Assembly: GCA_021733645.1 (NCBI GenBank)
Contig: JAHREJ010000027.1
Location: 1 to 59,691, forward strand
Length of the DNA stretch: 59,691 bases
Reading direction: 5' to 3'
Origin: Bacillus subtilis subsp. subtilis
GTDB taxonomy: Bacteria > Pseudomonadota > Gammaproteobacteria > Xanthomonadales > Xanthomonadaceae
In this document: positions 8,728 to 17,217 of the stretch, one piece after another
Numbering within the stretch: position 1 is the first letter of the stretch
Layout: the number at the start of each line of letters is the position of its first letter
Position numbers and translations under genes: made by a program
Notes under the pieces: model-generated
What the model was told of the DNA's origin: nothing
The model's database searches: none
What the model saw: the letters and a program-made list of their open reading frames with translations, nothing else

Positions 8728-9144
8728 ATGACCATCCTGATGATCCGGCACTCGCCGCCTGGCGCGGCGCCGGATGCCATGCCGCTGCCGGCCCGGGTTG
8801 CCGGGCACCGCGTGGCCTGCCGCGACTGCGACTCGCTGCCGGCCCTGGTGCGCTGCCTGCAGCGCGCCCAGCGCAGCCGCCCGGCGCTGGTGCTGATTGC
8901 CACCACGGCGGTCGACGCACCGCAGTGGGCGCGTTATGGGCAGGCGCTGCGCACCGCACTGGATGCGTTGCCGGCGCCGTACATCGAGATGGCCAGCAAC
9001 GACGATGACGCACTGGACGACCACCTGCACCCGCAGCACGGCCCGGCCGCGCGGGTGGTGTGCAGCAGTGGCCGTGCCGATGCGTGCCGGCTGTCGCTGG
9101 CGATCGCCGCGCGCCGCCTGCAGATCGTTGCGGAGGGTGCCTGA
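8728..9144 (+). CDS. Degenerate type II dehydroquinase-like protein A
   Basis: Small protein of 138 residues. Its order of segments resembles the type II 3-dehydroquinate dehydratase (AroQ) flavodoxin-like fold: a beta-strand start (MTILMIRHSPP), a middle strand (PALVLIATTAV), a YIEM strand matching the AroQ IEVH strand, and a C-terminal helix. The catalytic tyrosine loop, the asparagine-threonine box and the histidine of IEVH are all missing or replaced, so no dehydratase activity is expected. It has a GAGG ribosome site and ends 3 bases before a related gene. Function unknown; a non-catalytic partner of the second protein is one possibility. Confidence 0.6.
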   Translation: MTILMIRHSPPGAAPDAMPLPARVAGHRVACRDCDSLPALVRCLQRAQRSRPALVLIATTAVDAPQWARYGQALRTALDALPAPYIEMASNDDDALDDHLHPQHGPAARVVCSSGRADACRLSLAIAARRLQIVAEGA

Positions 9145-9147
9145 GCC

Positions 9148-9597
9148 ATGTCGATCTTCATCATCCGCGGCCCGGAAGCGGCCGGCCCGTTGATCCGCAC
9201 CGCGCCGCCATTGCCGGCATCGGTATTGAAATCGCTGGTGCACCGCGCGATCGATGCGGGCACCACGGTGGCCATTCGTGCCTGCGGTTCGGAACAGGAG
9301 CTGCTCGATGCGCTGCGCGTGGCCGACCACAGCCGGGGCGAGGTGACGCTGCTGGACCCGGGCGCGTGCGTGCACAGCACGCGCCTGCAACAACTGCTGC
9401 CGCACCTGCGCAACGCCTATGTGGAAGTGCATGACGATGACAGCCGCATGCCGGAAGCCTGCCTGCCGGCGAACGTGGGCCAGCGCATCGGCGTGGCGCG
9501 CGGGTACTGCGCGCAGAGTTACATGCATGCGCTGGAGATCGCGCTGGACCACCTGGGCTGCAGCGAGATCGTGGACGGGGTGCATGTAGGGACGTGA
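9148..9597 (+). CDS. Degenerate type II dehydroquinase-like protein B
   Basis: A 149-residue protein whose parts align with AroQ: IFIIRGPEA for the ILVLNGPN strand, TLLDPGACVHSTRL for the INPAAxTHTS box, YVEVHDDDS for the IEVHxSN strand with the histidine kept, and a C-terminal GVARGYCAQSYMHALEIAL helix. The substrate-gripping Arg/Tyr loop after the first strand is absent, and the Asn is Asp. It may therefore bind a ligand without the usual reaction, or have changed activity. GGAGGG lies in front of the ATG, and it overlaps closely with the paralogue upstream (3-base gap), so the two are probably translated together. Confidence 0.68.
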   Translation: MSIFIIRGPEAAGPLIRTAPPLPASVLKSLVHRAIDAGTTVAIRACGSEQELLDALRVADHSRGEVTLLDPGACVHSTRLQQLLPHLRNAYVEVHDDDSRMPEACLPANVGQRIGVARGYCAQSYMHALEIALDHLGCSEIVDGVHVGT

Positions 9598-9624
9598 GGG
9601 ACACTGCCGCCGCGCGGGGCGGGC

Positions 9625-9752
9625 GGTCGGTGGGTCGGGTGCTGGGGTCCCATACCCTTTCCGGCGACGCCTCCGGCGTCGGCCTACGGCCGCCCCCTCC
9701 CCCTTTACTTCGCCTCCAAGGGCACGGGACCCCAGCACCCGACCCACCGACC
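9625..9752. repeat. Foldback element 1 with perfect 27-bp inverted arms
   Basis: The arms at 9625-9651 and 9726-9752 are perfect reverse complements over 27 bases, beginning GGTCGGTGGGTCGGG. Inside is a further paired CCCTT/AAGGG, and then a GACGCC-TCC-GGCGTC hairpin, so the whole 128 bases can fold into one branched structure. The core, read on the minus strand, is AAGTAAAGGGGGAGG, which resembles the core of the next foldback. This suggests a small non-autonomous repeat family. No target-site duplication is obvious. Confidence 0.7.
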
Positions 9753-9793
9753 AGCCCAAAAAAGCCTGGCTTCTACCTGCTTACCGCAAGCCG

Positions 9794-9894
9794 GGCCGCG
9801 TAGCAGCCGGTAGGCTCCTGGGCAAAGTAAAGGAGGAGGCCGCAACGCGGCCGGGGGACATTTGCGCCAGGGGCCTACCGGCCGCTACGCGGCC
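9794..9894. repeat. Foldback element 2, near-perfect 29-bp inverted arms
   Basis: The arms at 9794-9823 and 9866-9894 pair with only two or three mismatches around a shared GGCCTACCGG-like core and GGCCGCGTAGC ends. The 42-base loop carries AAAGTAAAGGAGGAGG and a GGCCGC-AAC-GCGGCC hairpin. The purine-rich core matches that of foldback 1 in opposite orientation. The two elements and the terminator fill the whole space between the dehydroquinase-like pair and dcp. Confidence 0.65.
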
Positions 9895-9912
9895 CTCACG
9901 CGCGCGACAAGC

Positions 9913-9945
9913 AAAAAAAACGGCAGGGTTTCCCCTGCCGTTTTT
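9913..9945 (-). terminator. Intrinsic terminator of dcp (bidirectional)
   Basis: An 8-bp perfect stem, CGGCAGGG / CCCTGCCG, with a TTTC loop is flanked by eight A residues on the left and TTTTT on the right. It can therefore stop transcription from both sides. On the minus strand it lies about 20 bases after the dcp stop. Confidence 0.92.
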
Positions 9946-9962
9946 GTTGTACCGGGCCGCGG

Positions 9963-12119
9963 TTACTTCAGGCCGCGGTTGACCAGCAGCGGTTCCACCG
10001 ACGGGTCCTTGCCGCGGAAGTCGCGGTACAGGTCGGCCAGCTCCACGCTGTTGCCACGCGACAGGATCTTGTCGCGGAACACCTGGCCGTTCTGCGCGGT
10101 CAGGCCACCGTTTTCCTTGAACCACTCGAAGGCGTCATGGTCGAGCACTTCGGCCCAGAAGTAGGCGTAGTAGCCGGCCGAATAGCCGCCGCCCCAGATG
10201 TGGTCGAAGTAGGTGGTGCGGTAGCGCGGCGGCACCTGCGGCAGGTCGACCTTGAACTTCTTCAGCGCGCCGGCTTCAAAGCTGGCCACGTCCTGCAGCG
10301 GCGCGTCGGCCGGCTGGGTGTGCCAGGCCAGGTCGAGCAGCGCCGCAGACAGGTACTCGGTGGTGGCATAGCCCTGGTTGAAGGTACGCGCCTTGAGGAT
10401 CTTGTCGACCAGTGCCTGCGGCATCGGCTCGCCGGTCTTGTAGTTCTTGGCGTAGTTGGCGAACACCTTCGGGTCCAGCGCCCAGTGTTCGTTGAACTGC
10501 GAGGGGAACTCGACGAAATCGCGCGAGGTGCTGGTGCCGGCGATCGACGGGTACTTCACCTTGGAGAACATGCCATGCAGGGCGTGGCCGAACTCATGGA
10601 ACATCGTGGTCACATCATCGAAGCTCAACAGCGCGGGCTGGCCGGCGGCGGGCTTGGTGAAGTTGCACACGTTGTAGACCACCGGCTTGGCACCGGTCAG
10701 GCCGTCCTGTTCGACGAACACGTCCATCCAGGCCCCACCGGACTTGCTGTCACGCTTGAAGTAGTCGGTGTAGAACAGGGCCAGCGAGGTGCCGTCCTTG
10801 TCGAACACTTCGTAGACCTTCATGTCCGCGTGGTAGGTGGGGATGTCGGTGCGCGGCTTGAAGGTGATGCCGTAGAGCTGGGTGGCAGCGTAGAAGACGC
10901 CGTTCTGCAGCACGTTGTCCATTTCGAAATACGGCTTGATCTGCGACTCGTCCAGGTCGTACTGCGCCTTGCGGACCTGTTCGGCGTAGAAGTCCCAGTC
11001 TGAAGCCGCCAGCTTGAAGCCGCCCTTCTGCGCGTCGATCACCTTCTGCATTTCGCCGATCTCGCCACGCGCCTTGGCGGTAGCGGCCGGCACGGTGTCG
11101 GTGAGCAGTTTGAGCGCGGCGGCCGGGGTCTTGGCCATCTGGTCGGCCAGGCTGTAAGCGGCGTAGTTGTCGAAGCCGAGCAGCTTGGCCTTCTGCGCAC
11201 GCAGCTGGGCCAGGCGCTGTACGGTCTGGCGGGTGTCGTTGGCGTCGCCCTTCTCGGCGCGGGTTTCCGAGGCCTTGAGCACGGCGGCGCGCTGGTCGCG
11301 GTCGCTCAGCGAGCCGAGCACCGGCTGCTGGGTGGTGTTCTGCAGCGGCAGCAGGTACTTGCCGTCCAGCTTGCGGTCCTTGGCATCGGCGGCGGCGGTG
11401 TTGATCGCCGCCTCGTCCAGGCCGGCCAGCTTGGCCTTGTCGTCCACCACCACCGCACCGGCAGCCGTGGCGGCCACCAGGCGGGTATGGAACTGGGTCG
11501 CCAGCGTGGTTTCTTCCACGTTGAGCTTGCGCAGCGAAGCCTTGTCGGCATCGTTGAGCTGGGCACCGGCGCGCACGAACTCCTGGTAGTCACGTTCGAC
11601 CAGGCGCAGCTGCACCGGGTCCAGGCCCAGCGACTGGCGCTGGTCGTAAATGCTCTTGATGCGGGCGAACAGCTTCGGGTCCAGGTTGATCTCGTCCTGG
11701 TGGTCGGCCAGCTTCGGGGCGACCTCTTCCTGGATCTTCTGGCGCGCCTCGTTGGTATCGGCCTGGACCAGGCCGAAGAAGATGCGCGACACGCGGGTGA
11801 GGGTTTCGCCGCTGCGCTCCAGCGCTTCGATGGTGTTGTCGAAGGTGGCCGGTTCGGGGTTGTCGGCGATCTTGCGGACTTCGGCCAGGTGCTGCTTCAT
11901 GCCTTCATTGAAGGCCGGCAGGTAGTCACTGTCCTTGATCTTGTCGAACGGCGGCGCCTGGAACGGCAGCGTGCTGGCGCTCAACAGGGGGTTGGTGGAG
12001 GCATCGGCCGGCTGTTGCGCGGCGGGGGTCTGGGTGTCGGACACGGGGGTGGACTCCTTGCCGGAACAAGCCGCCAGCGCCAGGCTGATGGCAGCGGCCA
12101 AAACTACGGTACGCGACAT
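9963..12119 (-). CDS. dcp: M3-family peptidyl-dipeptidase, lipoprotein
   Basis: Zinc metallopeptidase of the M3 family (718 residues), which removes dipeptides from peptide C-termini or cleaves short oligopeptides. The zinc motif is FHEFGHALHGMF (near residue 500), with the third ligand expected in the downstream acidic helix. The N-terminus is a lipoprotein signal (LALAACSGKE, lipobox cysteine at about 19), so it acts in the periplasm, unlike cytoplasmic E. coli Dcp. AAGGAG precedes the ATG at 12119. It stands alone and has a strong terminator behind it. Confidence 0.93.
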   Translation of the reverse strand: MSRTVVLAAAISLALAACSGKESTPVSDTQTPAAQQPADASTNPLLSASTLPFQAPPFDKIKDSDYLPAFNEGMKQHLAEVRKIADNPEPATFDNTIEALERSGETLTRVSRIFFGLVQADTNEARQKIQEEVAPKLADHQDEINLDPKLFARIKSIYDQRQSLGLDPVQLRLVERDYQEFVRAGAQLNDADKASLRKLNVEETTLATQFHTRLVAATAAGAVVVDDKAKLAGLDEAAINTAAADAKDRKLDGKYLLPLQNTTQQPVLGSLSDRDQRAAVLKASETRAEKGDANDTRQTVQRLAQLRAQKAKLLGFDNYAAYSLADQMAKTPAAALKLLTDTVPAATAKARGEIGEMQKVIDAQKGGFKLAASDWDFYAEQVRKAQYDLDESQIKPYFEMDNVLQNGVFYAATQLYGITFKPRTDIPTYHADMKVYEVFDKDGTSLALFYTDYFKRDSKSGGAWMDVFVEQDGLTGAKPVVYNVCNFTKPAAGQPALLSFDDVTTMFHEFGHALHGMFSKVKYPSIAGTSTSRDFVEFPSQFNEHWALDPKVFANYAKNYKTGEPMPQALVDKILKARTFNQGYATTEYLSAALLDLAWHTQPADAPLQDVASFEAGALKKFKVDLPQVPPRYRTTYFDHIWGGGYSAGYYAYFWAEVLDHDAFEWFKENGGLTAQNGQVFRDKILSRGNSVELADLYRDFRGKDPSVEPLLVNRGLK

Positions 12120-12262
12120 GAAACGGGCTCCTTGGAATGGGGTGCGACTGCGGAAAAACCGCAGCCGATCACCCTACTCCGATTGCCCGGGACCGGCATG
12201 TGCCGGACGTGGCGCCTGGCTGTGCGGGGCACGGCGCCCGCCGTGGCGGGGCGTTGCGGTGC

Positions 12263-12865
12263 TCAGACGGTGCCGCGGTTCTTGCCCTGCCAGGGCCGGT
12301 AGTACGCGCGGATGGCGGCCATGTCGGCGGCGTCATCGCCACTGGGGTGGAACAGCGGGCCGATCCCGATGACCTTTTCCGGGTAATGGAAATACGCCGC
12401 CAGCACCGGCACGTCGGCCATGCGCGCGATTTTCAGGAAACCGGCCTTCCAGGTCTGTACGGCTTTACGGGTGCCTTCCGGGGTGATCGCATACCACATC
12501 TGGTCGGACTCACGGATCAACCGGACCGCCTGCTCGACCGTGCCCTGGGGCGAGCTGCGGTCCAGCGGAATCACGCCCAGCTTGCGCAGCAACGGTCCCA
12601 GCGGCCACCAGAACAGGGACGCCTTGCCCAGCACCTTGACCTGCATGCCCAGCGCGATCTTCGCCGCCATGCCCCAGAAGCCGTCCCAGTTGGAGGAATG
12701 CGGGGCGATGATGAACACCACCTTGGGCTCGTCGGGCAGGGTTCCCACCACGCGCCAGCCGCCCAGTCGCAGCGTGCAGCGGGCCAGCCAGCGGATGAAG
12801 CGATTGGGTTTGACCTGCGGCATCCTGGGCGGAATGGCAGGCAACAGCGGACGTCGGTTGTTCAA
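12263..12865 (-). CDS. PlsC-like lysophospholipid acyltransferase
   Basis: Acyltransferase of the glycerolphosphate acyltransferase fold (200 residues). The HX4D catalytic box is HSSNWD (about residues 55-60) and the substrate box is PEGTRK. These are the diagnostic motifs of 1-acyl-sn-glycerol-3-phosphate acyltransferase-like enzymes. The protein is shorter than true PlsC and belongs to the small group whose acceptor is not known, so the exact substrate is left open. It starts only 4 bases after the arfB stop, suggesting co-transcription. Confidence 0.87.
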   Translation of the reverse strand: MNNRRPLLPAIPPRMPQVKPNRFIRWLARCTLRLGGWRVVGTLPDEPKVVFIIAPHSSNWDGFWGMAAKIALGMQVKVLGKASLFWWPLGPLLRKLGVIPLDRSSPQGTVEQAVRLIRESDQMWYAITPEGTRKAVQTWKAGFLKIARMADVPVLAAYFHYPEKVIGIGPLFHPSGDDAADMAAIRAYYRPWQGKNRGTV

Positions 12866-12869
12866 GCAA

Positions 12870-13310
12870 TCACTCCCAATTGCGTGTGGTGCGCCCGCGC
12901 TTGATCTGCGCGCGGCCCTTTTTGGCGTCCAGACGACGCAGTTTCGACCCGTAGGTCGGCTTGGTGGCCACGCGCGCCTTGGGCACGCTCAGACCGGCCT
13001 GGATGAAGGCGGCCAGGCGTTCGCGCGCATCGTCGCGGTTGCGGTCCTGGGTACGGAAGCGCTGGGCATCGATGACCAGCACGCCGTCGCCGGTCATGCG
13101 CCGGTCGCGCCGGGCCAGCAGGCGCGACCGCAGCGGTTCGGGCAGCGAGGGCGACCCAGCCACGTCGAAACGCAGTTCCACCGCGGTGGAGACCTTGTTG
13201 ACGTTCTGCCCGCCGGCGCCGCTGGCACGCACGAAGCGTTCGACGAGTTCCGTATCGGGAATCGACAGATGCGCGTTGATGGTGACGGGTCCGCTGGCCA
13301 TGAGCGGCAT
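12870..13310 (-). CDS. arfB: Alternative ribosome-rescue peptidyl-tRNA hydrolase
   Basis: ArfB/YaeJ-type peptidyl-tRNA hydrolase (about 146 residues). It releases peptides from ribosomes stalled without a stop codon. The GGQ motif lies in ASGAGGQNVNKVST, and the basic C-terminal tail (KKGRAQIKRGRTTRNW) is the part that enters the mRNA channel. Two starts are possible, at 13310 (MPLMASG) and 13301 (MASG), and neither has a clear ribosome site. The longer upstream frame is not supported by family length. Confidence 0.93.
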   Translation of the reverse strand: MPLMASGPVTINAHLSIPDTELVERFVRASGAGGQNVNKVSTAVELRFDVAGSPSLPEPLRSRLLARRDRRMTGDGVLVIDAQRFRTQDRNRDDARERLAAFIQAGLSVPKARVATKPTYGSKLRRLDAKKGRAQIKRGRTTRNWE

Positions 13311-13441
13311 TGTAAGGGCAAGGACCCTGGCCGAGGGTGGGGCCAACATCTCCGATGACGCTGGAAACGTCCGCAAACTACGGTCTGCTGACGTCATCGC
13401 AGGTATCCTCGGGGTTCCATGCCACGCAGGATGCCCCGCAC

Positions 13442-14005
13442 ATGCCTTTGATCCGTTTGCTGGCCGTTGATGCCAGCCCCCGCCGTCTGCTGACCCGCGT
13501 CGGCCTGGTGCTGGTGCTTGGCCTGGCCGGGATCGTGCCGGCCCTGGCTGCGCCGCCGTCCGATGCCGATATCAACCGCCTGCTGGCCGCCTCGCGCGCG
13601 CAGACCATGCTGGACAGCATGCTGCCGCAGATCGAGGCAATGCAGCGCCAGCAGTTCCAGCAGGTGGCCCAGCAGCGCCAGCTGGACGCCCAGCAGCAGG
13701 AGCAGATGAAGCGGATGGAAGCACGCACCACCCAGACCATCCGCCAGGCGCTGTCCTGGCAGCAGCTGCGGCCGATGTACGTGGACCTGTACAAGAAAAG
13801 CTTCAGCAAGGAAGACGTGCTGGCGATGGCCGAGTTCTACGAGAGTTCGGCCGGGCAGAGCCTGCTCGACAAGACCCCGACCCTGATGCAGAACGTGATG
13901 GTGGCCATCCAGGAAAAGATGCAGCCGCTGTTCGTGGACCTGCAGAAGGACCTGGAGGCGATCATGAATGAAGCGCCGGCGCCGGCCACCGCGCCGGCCC
14001 GATAA
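13442..14005 (+). CDS. DUF2059-family exported protein
   Basis: Exported protein of 187 residues with a long N-terminal signal (hydrophobic residues about 19-35, then ALAAPP). The mature part has a glutamine-rich helical stretch and the C-terminal helical domain of the DUF2059 family (MYVDLYKKSFSKEDVLAMAEFYES, then AGQSLLDKTPTLMQ). The function of this family is not established. The ATG at 13442 is preferred, with AGGA upstream. It converges with truC across a cluster of SMAG repeats. Confidence 0.85.
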   Translation: MPLIRLLAVDASPRRLLTRVGLVLVLGLAGIVPALAAPPSDADINRLLAASRAQTMLDSMLPQIEAMQRQQFQQVAQQRQLDAQQQEQMKRMEARTTQTIRQALSWQQLRPMYVDLYKKSFSKEDVLAMAEFYESSAGQSLLDKTPTLMQNVMVAIQEKMQPLFVDLQKDLEAIMNEAPAPATAPAR

Positions 14006-14019
14006 CGCCCCCCACCGGG

Positions 14020-14192
14020 GTAGAGCCGACCGTTGGTCCGCTGCACACCCCCGTAGAGCCGACCGTTGGTCGGCTGCACGCACACCACCGGTAGAGCCGA
14101 CCATTGGTCGGCTGCACGCACACCACCGGTAGAGCCGACCGTTGGTCGGCTGCATGCCGCGCGAAGCGCAGCCGACCAACGGTCGGCTCTAC
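14020..14192. repeat. SMAG (GTAG-type) REP cluster, five units
   Basis: Four forward 25-base units lie at 14020-14044, 14053-14077, 14091-14115 and 14129-14153, each reading GTAGAGCCGACCNNTGGTC followed by SGCTGC. One inverted unit lies at 14168-14192. The first has a one-base break in its stem. Units are separated by about 8-13 bases, partly CACACCACCG. This matches the REP type described in Stenotrophomonas. The inverted last unit supplies the TAG stop codon of truC. Confidence 0.92.
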
Positions 14193-14962
14193 GCGGTCAG
14201 ATCCCACCCCAACAGCGCCATCGCCTTGCGGAACTCGCCTTCCACCGGGGCGCTGACGTCCATCAGGCTGCCGTCCGGGTGCGGGAAACGCAGGCGTTCG
14301 GCATGCAGCAGCATGCGATGGATGCCCTGCATGCGGAAGCTGCGGTTGTGCCGGCCATCGCCGTGGCTGGTGTCGCCGATGAGGTGATGCGAAAGGTGCT
14401 TGAGGTGGCGGCGGATCTGGCGGAAACGCCCGGTCTGCGGCTGGCAACGCAGCAGCGCGTAGCGCGAGGTCTCGAACTCGCCCACCGGTACGGCGATCTC
14501 GCCCACGGCCACGCGCTGGAAATGGGTGATGGCCTGCTTCTTGACCGGCTTGCCCGGGCCGCCATCCAGGTCATGGTCGACAGTGAAGGCTTCGTCGGCC
14601 GGCCAACCCCGGCAGATCGCCAGGTAGTCTTTGGTGACGTCCCCGCCCATCAGCGATTTGCCCAGCACGCTCGCGCTTTCACGGTCGAAGGCCAGCAGCA
14701 GGCAGCCGCTGGTGGCGCGGTCCAGGCGGTGCACCAGGAAGATGGGCTTGCCGAGCTGCTCGCGCAGGCGGTCGGCGAGGAAGTCGTCTTCGCCGCGGGC
14801 CAGTTTGCTGTCATGGACCATCAGCCCGGCAGGCTTGTTGACCACGGCCAGGCGATCGTCCAGGTGCAGCAGCTGCAGCGGGGCCGTCTCGCGGGCGGTG
14901 TCATTGGCGGTATCGGTATCGTTCACCGACCGATTATCCCCGTCCGCCGCAGGCAGCGCCAT
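14189..14962 (-). CDS. truC: tRNA pseudouridine(65) synthase
   Basis: Pseudouridine synthase of the RsuA/RluA family (257 residues), best matched to TruC, which modifies U65 in the tRNA acceptor arm. The catalytic aspartate is in VHRLDRATSG (about residues 76-85), and the C-terminal blocks TGRFRQIRRHLKHL and GDTSHGDGRHNR are typical of TruC. The stop codon TAG is made by the head of an inverted SMAG repeat. The start at 14962 lacks a clear ribosome site; a GTG at 14926 behind GGGGA is a real alternative. It follows the methyltransferase gene by 10 bases. Confidence 0.93.
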   Translation of the reverse strand: MALPAADGDNRSVNDTDTANDTARETAPLQLLHLDDRLAVVNKPAGLMVHDSKLARGEDDFLADRLREQLGKPIFLVHRLDRATSGCLLLAFDRESASVLGKSLMGGDVTKDYLAICRGWPADEAFTVDHDLDGGPGKPVKKQAITHFQRVAVGEIAVPVGEFETSRYALLRCQPQTGRFRQIRRHLKHLSHHLIGDTSHGDGRHNRSFRMQGIHRMLLHAERLRFPHPDGSLMDVSAPVEGEFRKAMALLGWDLTA

Positions 14963-14972
14963 CCGGGCCGAT

Positions 14973-15557
14973 TCAGGCCGCGCTGCGGACCGCGATCAAT
15001 TCGCCATTGCCGATCGGTACGCGCACGCTGGTGAACTGCGGATCGCAGCGCACCTGCGCCTCGAACGCGGCCATCTGTTGGGCATGCGAGACCGCGTTGT
15101 CCACCACCAGCAGGCCGCCAGGGCGCAGCACGCGGCGCAGGTCCGGCCACCAGCCCAGGTACTGGCTGCGCTCGGAATCCAGGAACAGCAGGTCGACGCT
15201 GGCATCGGCCGCGCCATGCAGCCATGCCCCCGCGTCGGCGTGTACCAGCGCGATATACGCGCCCAGCCCGCTGCGCTGGAAGGTGGTGCGCGCCAGCGCG
15301 ACCTTGTCGGCAGCGTAGTCCAGGGTGGTTACCCGGCCATCGACCGCGGCGGCCGCTTCGGCCAGCCACAGCGTGGAATAGCCGTTGGAGGTGCCGATTT
15401 CCAGCACCCGGCGCGCACCGGTGGCGCGTACCAGCACGCCGAGCAGCGCGCCGGTATCGGCGGTGATGTTGAGCATGCGCTGGGCACGCGTGGCGTGGGT
15501 GGCGTCGTTGTCTGCGCCGAACCGGGCCAGCTCGTCCTTGAGTGCCTGCAGCTCCAT
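14973..15557 (-). CDS. SAM-dependent O-methyltransferase family protein
   Basis: Class I methyltransferase of 194 residues, of the O-methyltransferase type 3 (caffeoyl-CoA/catechol) family. The SAM-binding glycine loop is VLEIGTSNGYSTLWLA (around residue 52), and LLFLDSERSQY and LRPGGLLVVDNAV match later blocks. The substrate is unknown. Its ATG starts one base after the ubiB stop (TGACATG), so it is likely translated with ubiB and could be linked to quinone chemistry, though nothing in the sequence proves that. Confidence 0.87.
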   Translation of the reverse strand: MELQALKDELARFGADNDATHATRAQRMLNITADTGALLGVLVRATGARRVLEIGTSNGYSTLWLAEAAAAVDGRVTTLDYAADKVALARTTFQRSGLGAYIALVHADAGAWLHGAADASVDLLFLDSERSQYLGWWPDLRRVLRPGGLLVVDNAVSHAQQMAAFEAQVRCDPQFTSVRVPIGNGELIAVRSAA

Positions 15558-15558
15558 G

Positions 15559-17217
15559 TCAGCGCCGCCACCACGCACTGGCCAGCGAGAACAGGCCGGC
15601 CGCGCCACTCACCCAGCTCCACACCGGTGCATCGCCGAGGTACCAGCCGCCCGGCTGCATGCCGTACAGCACCGCCGCCACGATCAGCAGGCCAACGCCG
15701 GCGATCGCCGCGACCGCGCGCTTCTGCAGCTTCAGCAGGTTGGTATTGAGCGCCACCAGATCCTGCGACCGCATCGACAGTTCATGCCCGCCTTCCACCT
15801 GCTGCTTCAACCAGGCATGCACCAGGCGTGGCATGTCCGGGGTGTGGGTCATGATCTCCGGCAGCCGCTTGCGCAGTTCCTTCAGTACCCGGCGCGGGCT
15901 GTAGCGCTCGCGCAGGATGCGTTCCAGCACCGGCCGCGCCACCGCCCAGATGTCCAGTTCGGGGTCGAGCTGGCGGCCCACGCCTTCGATGTTGAGCAGG
16001 GTCTTCTGCAGCAGGATCAGCTGCGGCTGCAGGGTCAGTTCGTAACGCTGGGCCACGCGGAACAGTTTGATCAGGACTTCGGCCAGCGAGATCTGCGACA
16101 GCGGGCGGGTGAAATACGGCTCGCACACCGAACGCGCCGCGGCTTCCAGCTCGTCGATGCGTACATTGTTGGGCATCCAGCCGGCTTCCACGTGGAGCTC
16201 GGCCATGCGCCGGTAGTCCTTGTTGAAGATGGCCATGAAGTTTTCGGCGAGGTAGTACTGATCTTCCTCGGACAGCTGGCCCATGATGCCGAAATCCAGC
16301 GCGATGAAGCGCGGGCTGTCGCGCCGCGCCGGGTCCAGGTCGACCCAGATGTTGCCGGCGTGCGCATCGGCGTGGAAGAAGTTGTCGCGGAACACCTGGG
16401 TGTAGAACACCCGCACGCCCTTGGCAGCCAGTGCCTTGCGGTCGATGCCGGCCTTGTCCAGCGCCACGATGTCGTCGGACGGAATGCCCCACACCCGTTC
16501 CAGGGTGAGCGCGCGTTCGGCGGTGTGGCTCCAGATCACCTCGGGCACGTACAGGTCGTCCGAATCGATCCAGTTGCGGCGCAGTACGCTGGCGTTGGCG
16601 CCTTCGCGCTGCAGGTCCAGTTCGGCGGCCAGCGTGTTCTCCACTTCGGCCACCACTTCGCGCGGGCGGATCTTGTCGGCGCGCGGGTGGGTGCGTTCGA
16701 CCAGCGCGGCGGCCGAGGTGAGCAGGGCGATGTCGGCCCCGATCTGCTTTTCAATGTCCGGGCGCAACACCTTGACCACCACCTGGCGGCCATCGGCCAG
16801 CGTGGCCGCATGTACCTGGGCGATCGAGGCCGACGCCAGCGGCTGCAGGTCGAAGCTGGCGAATGCTTCGCTGACCGGGCGGCCCAGCGCCTGTTCAACG
16901 ATCCGCTGCGCGGTGGCACCGTCGAACGGCTTGACCCGGTCCTGCAGCAGGGTGAGTTCGTTGGCGATGTCGGCCGGAATCAGGTCGCGGCGGGTGGACA
17001 GGATCTGCCCGAACTTGACGAAGATCGGGCCCAGGTCCTGCAGCGCCAGGCGCAGCCGCGCGCCGCGCGACTGGGCGGCGATATCGGCCGAGGCGCGCGG
17101 CACGAACGGCTTGGCCAGGCGCAGCCAGCGCTCGACCACGGTACCTTCCAGCAGGTCGTCCAGGCGATAACGCAGGATCACCCGGCCAATGCGGGTGGCG
17201 CGGAACATCGCCTTCAT
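15559..17217 (-). CDS. ubiB: Ubiquinone biosynthesis kinase-like protein UbiB
   Basis: ABC1/ADCK/UbiB-family protein of 552 residues, needed for ubiquinone synthesis and acting as an atypical kinase/ATPase on the inner membrane. The family KxGQ motif is [13 protein letters not shown] (around residue 67), the invariant lysine is in VVVKVLRP, and the catalytic and metal motifs are HADAHAGN and ALDFGIMG. Two C-terminal membrane helices are visible. The ATG overlaps the ubiJ stop by 4 bases, so they are coupled. Confidence 0.95.
   Translation of the reverse strand: MKAMFRATRIGRVILRYRLDDLLEGTVVERWLRLAKPFVPRASADIAAQSRGARLRLALQDLGPIFVKFGQILSTRRDLIPADIANELTLLQDRVKPFDGATAQRIVEQALGRPVSEAFASFDLQPLASASIAQVHAATLADGRQVVVKVLRPDIEKQIGADIALLTSAAALVERTHPRADKIRPREVVAEVENTLAAELDLQREGANASVLRRNWIDSDDLYVPEVIWSHTAERALTLERVWGIPSDDIVALDKAGIDRKALAAKGVRVFYTQVFRDNFFHADAHAGNIWVDLDPARRDSPRFIALDFGIMGQLSEEDQYYLAENFMAIFNKDYRRMAELHVEAGWMPNNVRIDELEAAARSVCEPYFTRPLSQISLAEVLIKLFRVAQRYELTLQPQLILLQKTLLNIEGVGRQLDPELDIWAVARPVLERILRERYSPRRVLKELRKRLPEIMTHTPDMPRLVHAWLKQQVEGGHELSMRSQDLVALNTNLLKLQKRAVAAIAGVGLLIVAAVLYGMQPGGWYLGDAPVWSWVSGAAGLFSLASAWWRR

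Noticed and set aside
8623..9759. A 378-residue minus-strand open frame over the dehydroquinase-like pair
   Set aside because: It runs through a foldback repeat, is Arg-rich, and both plus-strand genes have good ribosome sites.
14020..14192. A possible CRISPR array
   Set aside because: The repeats are self-complementary 25-mers with short near-identical gaps, one inverted, matching SMAG REPs. No cas gene is near.
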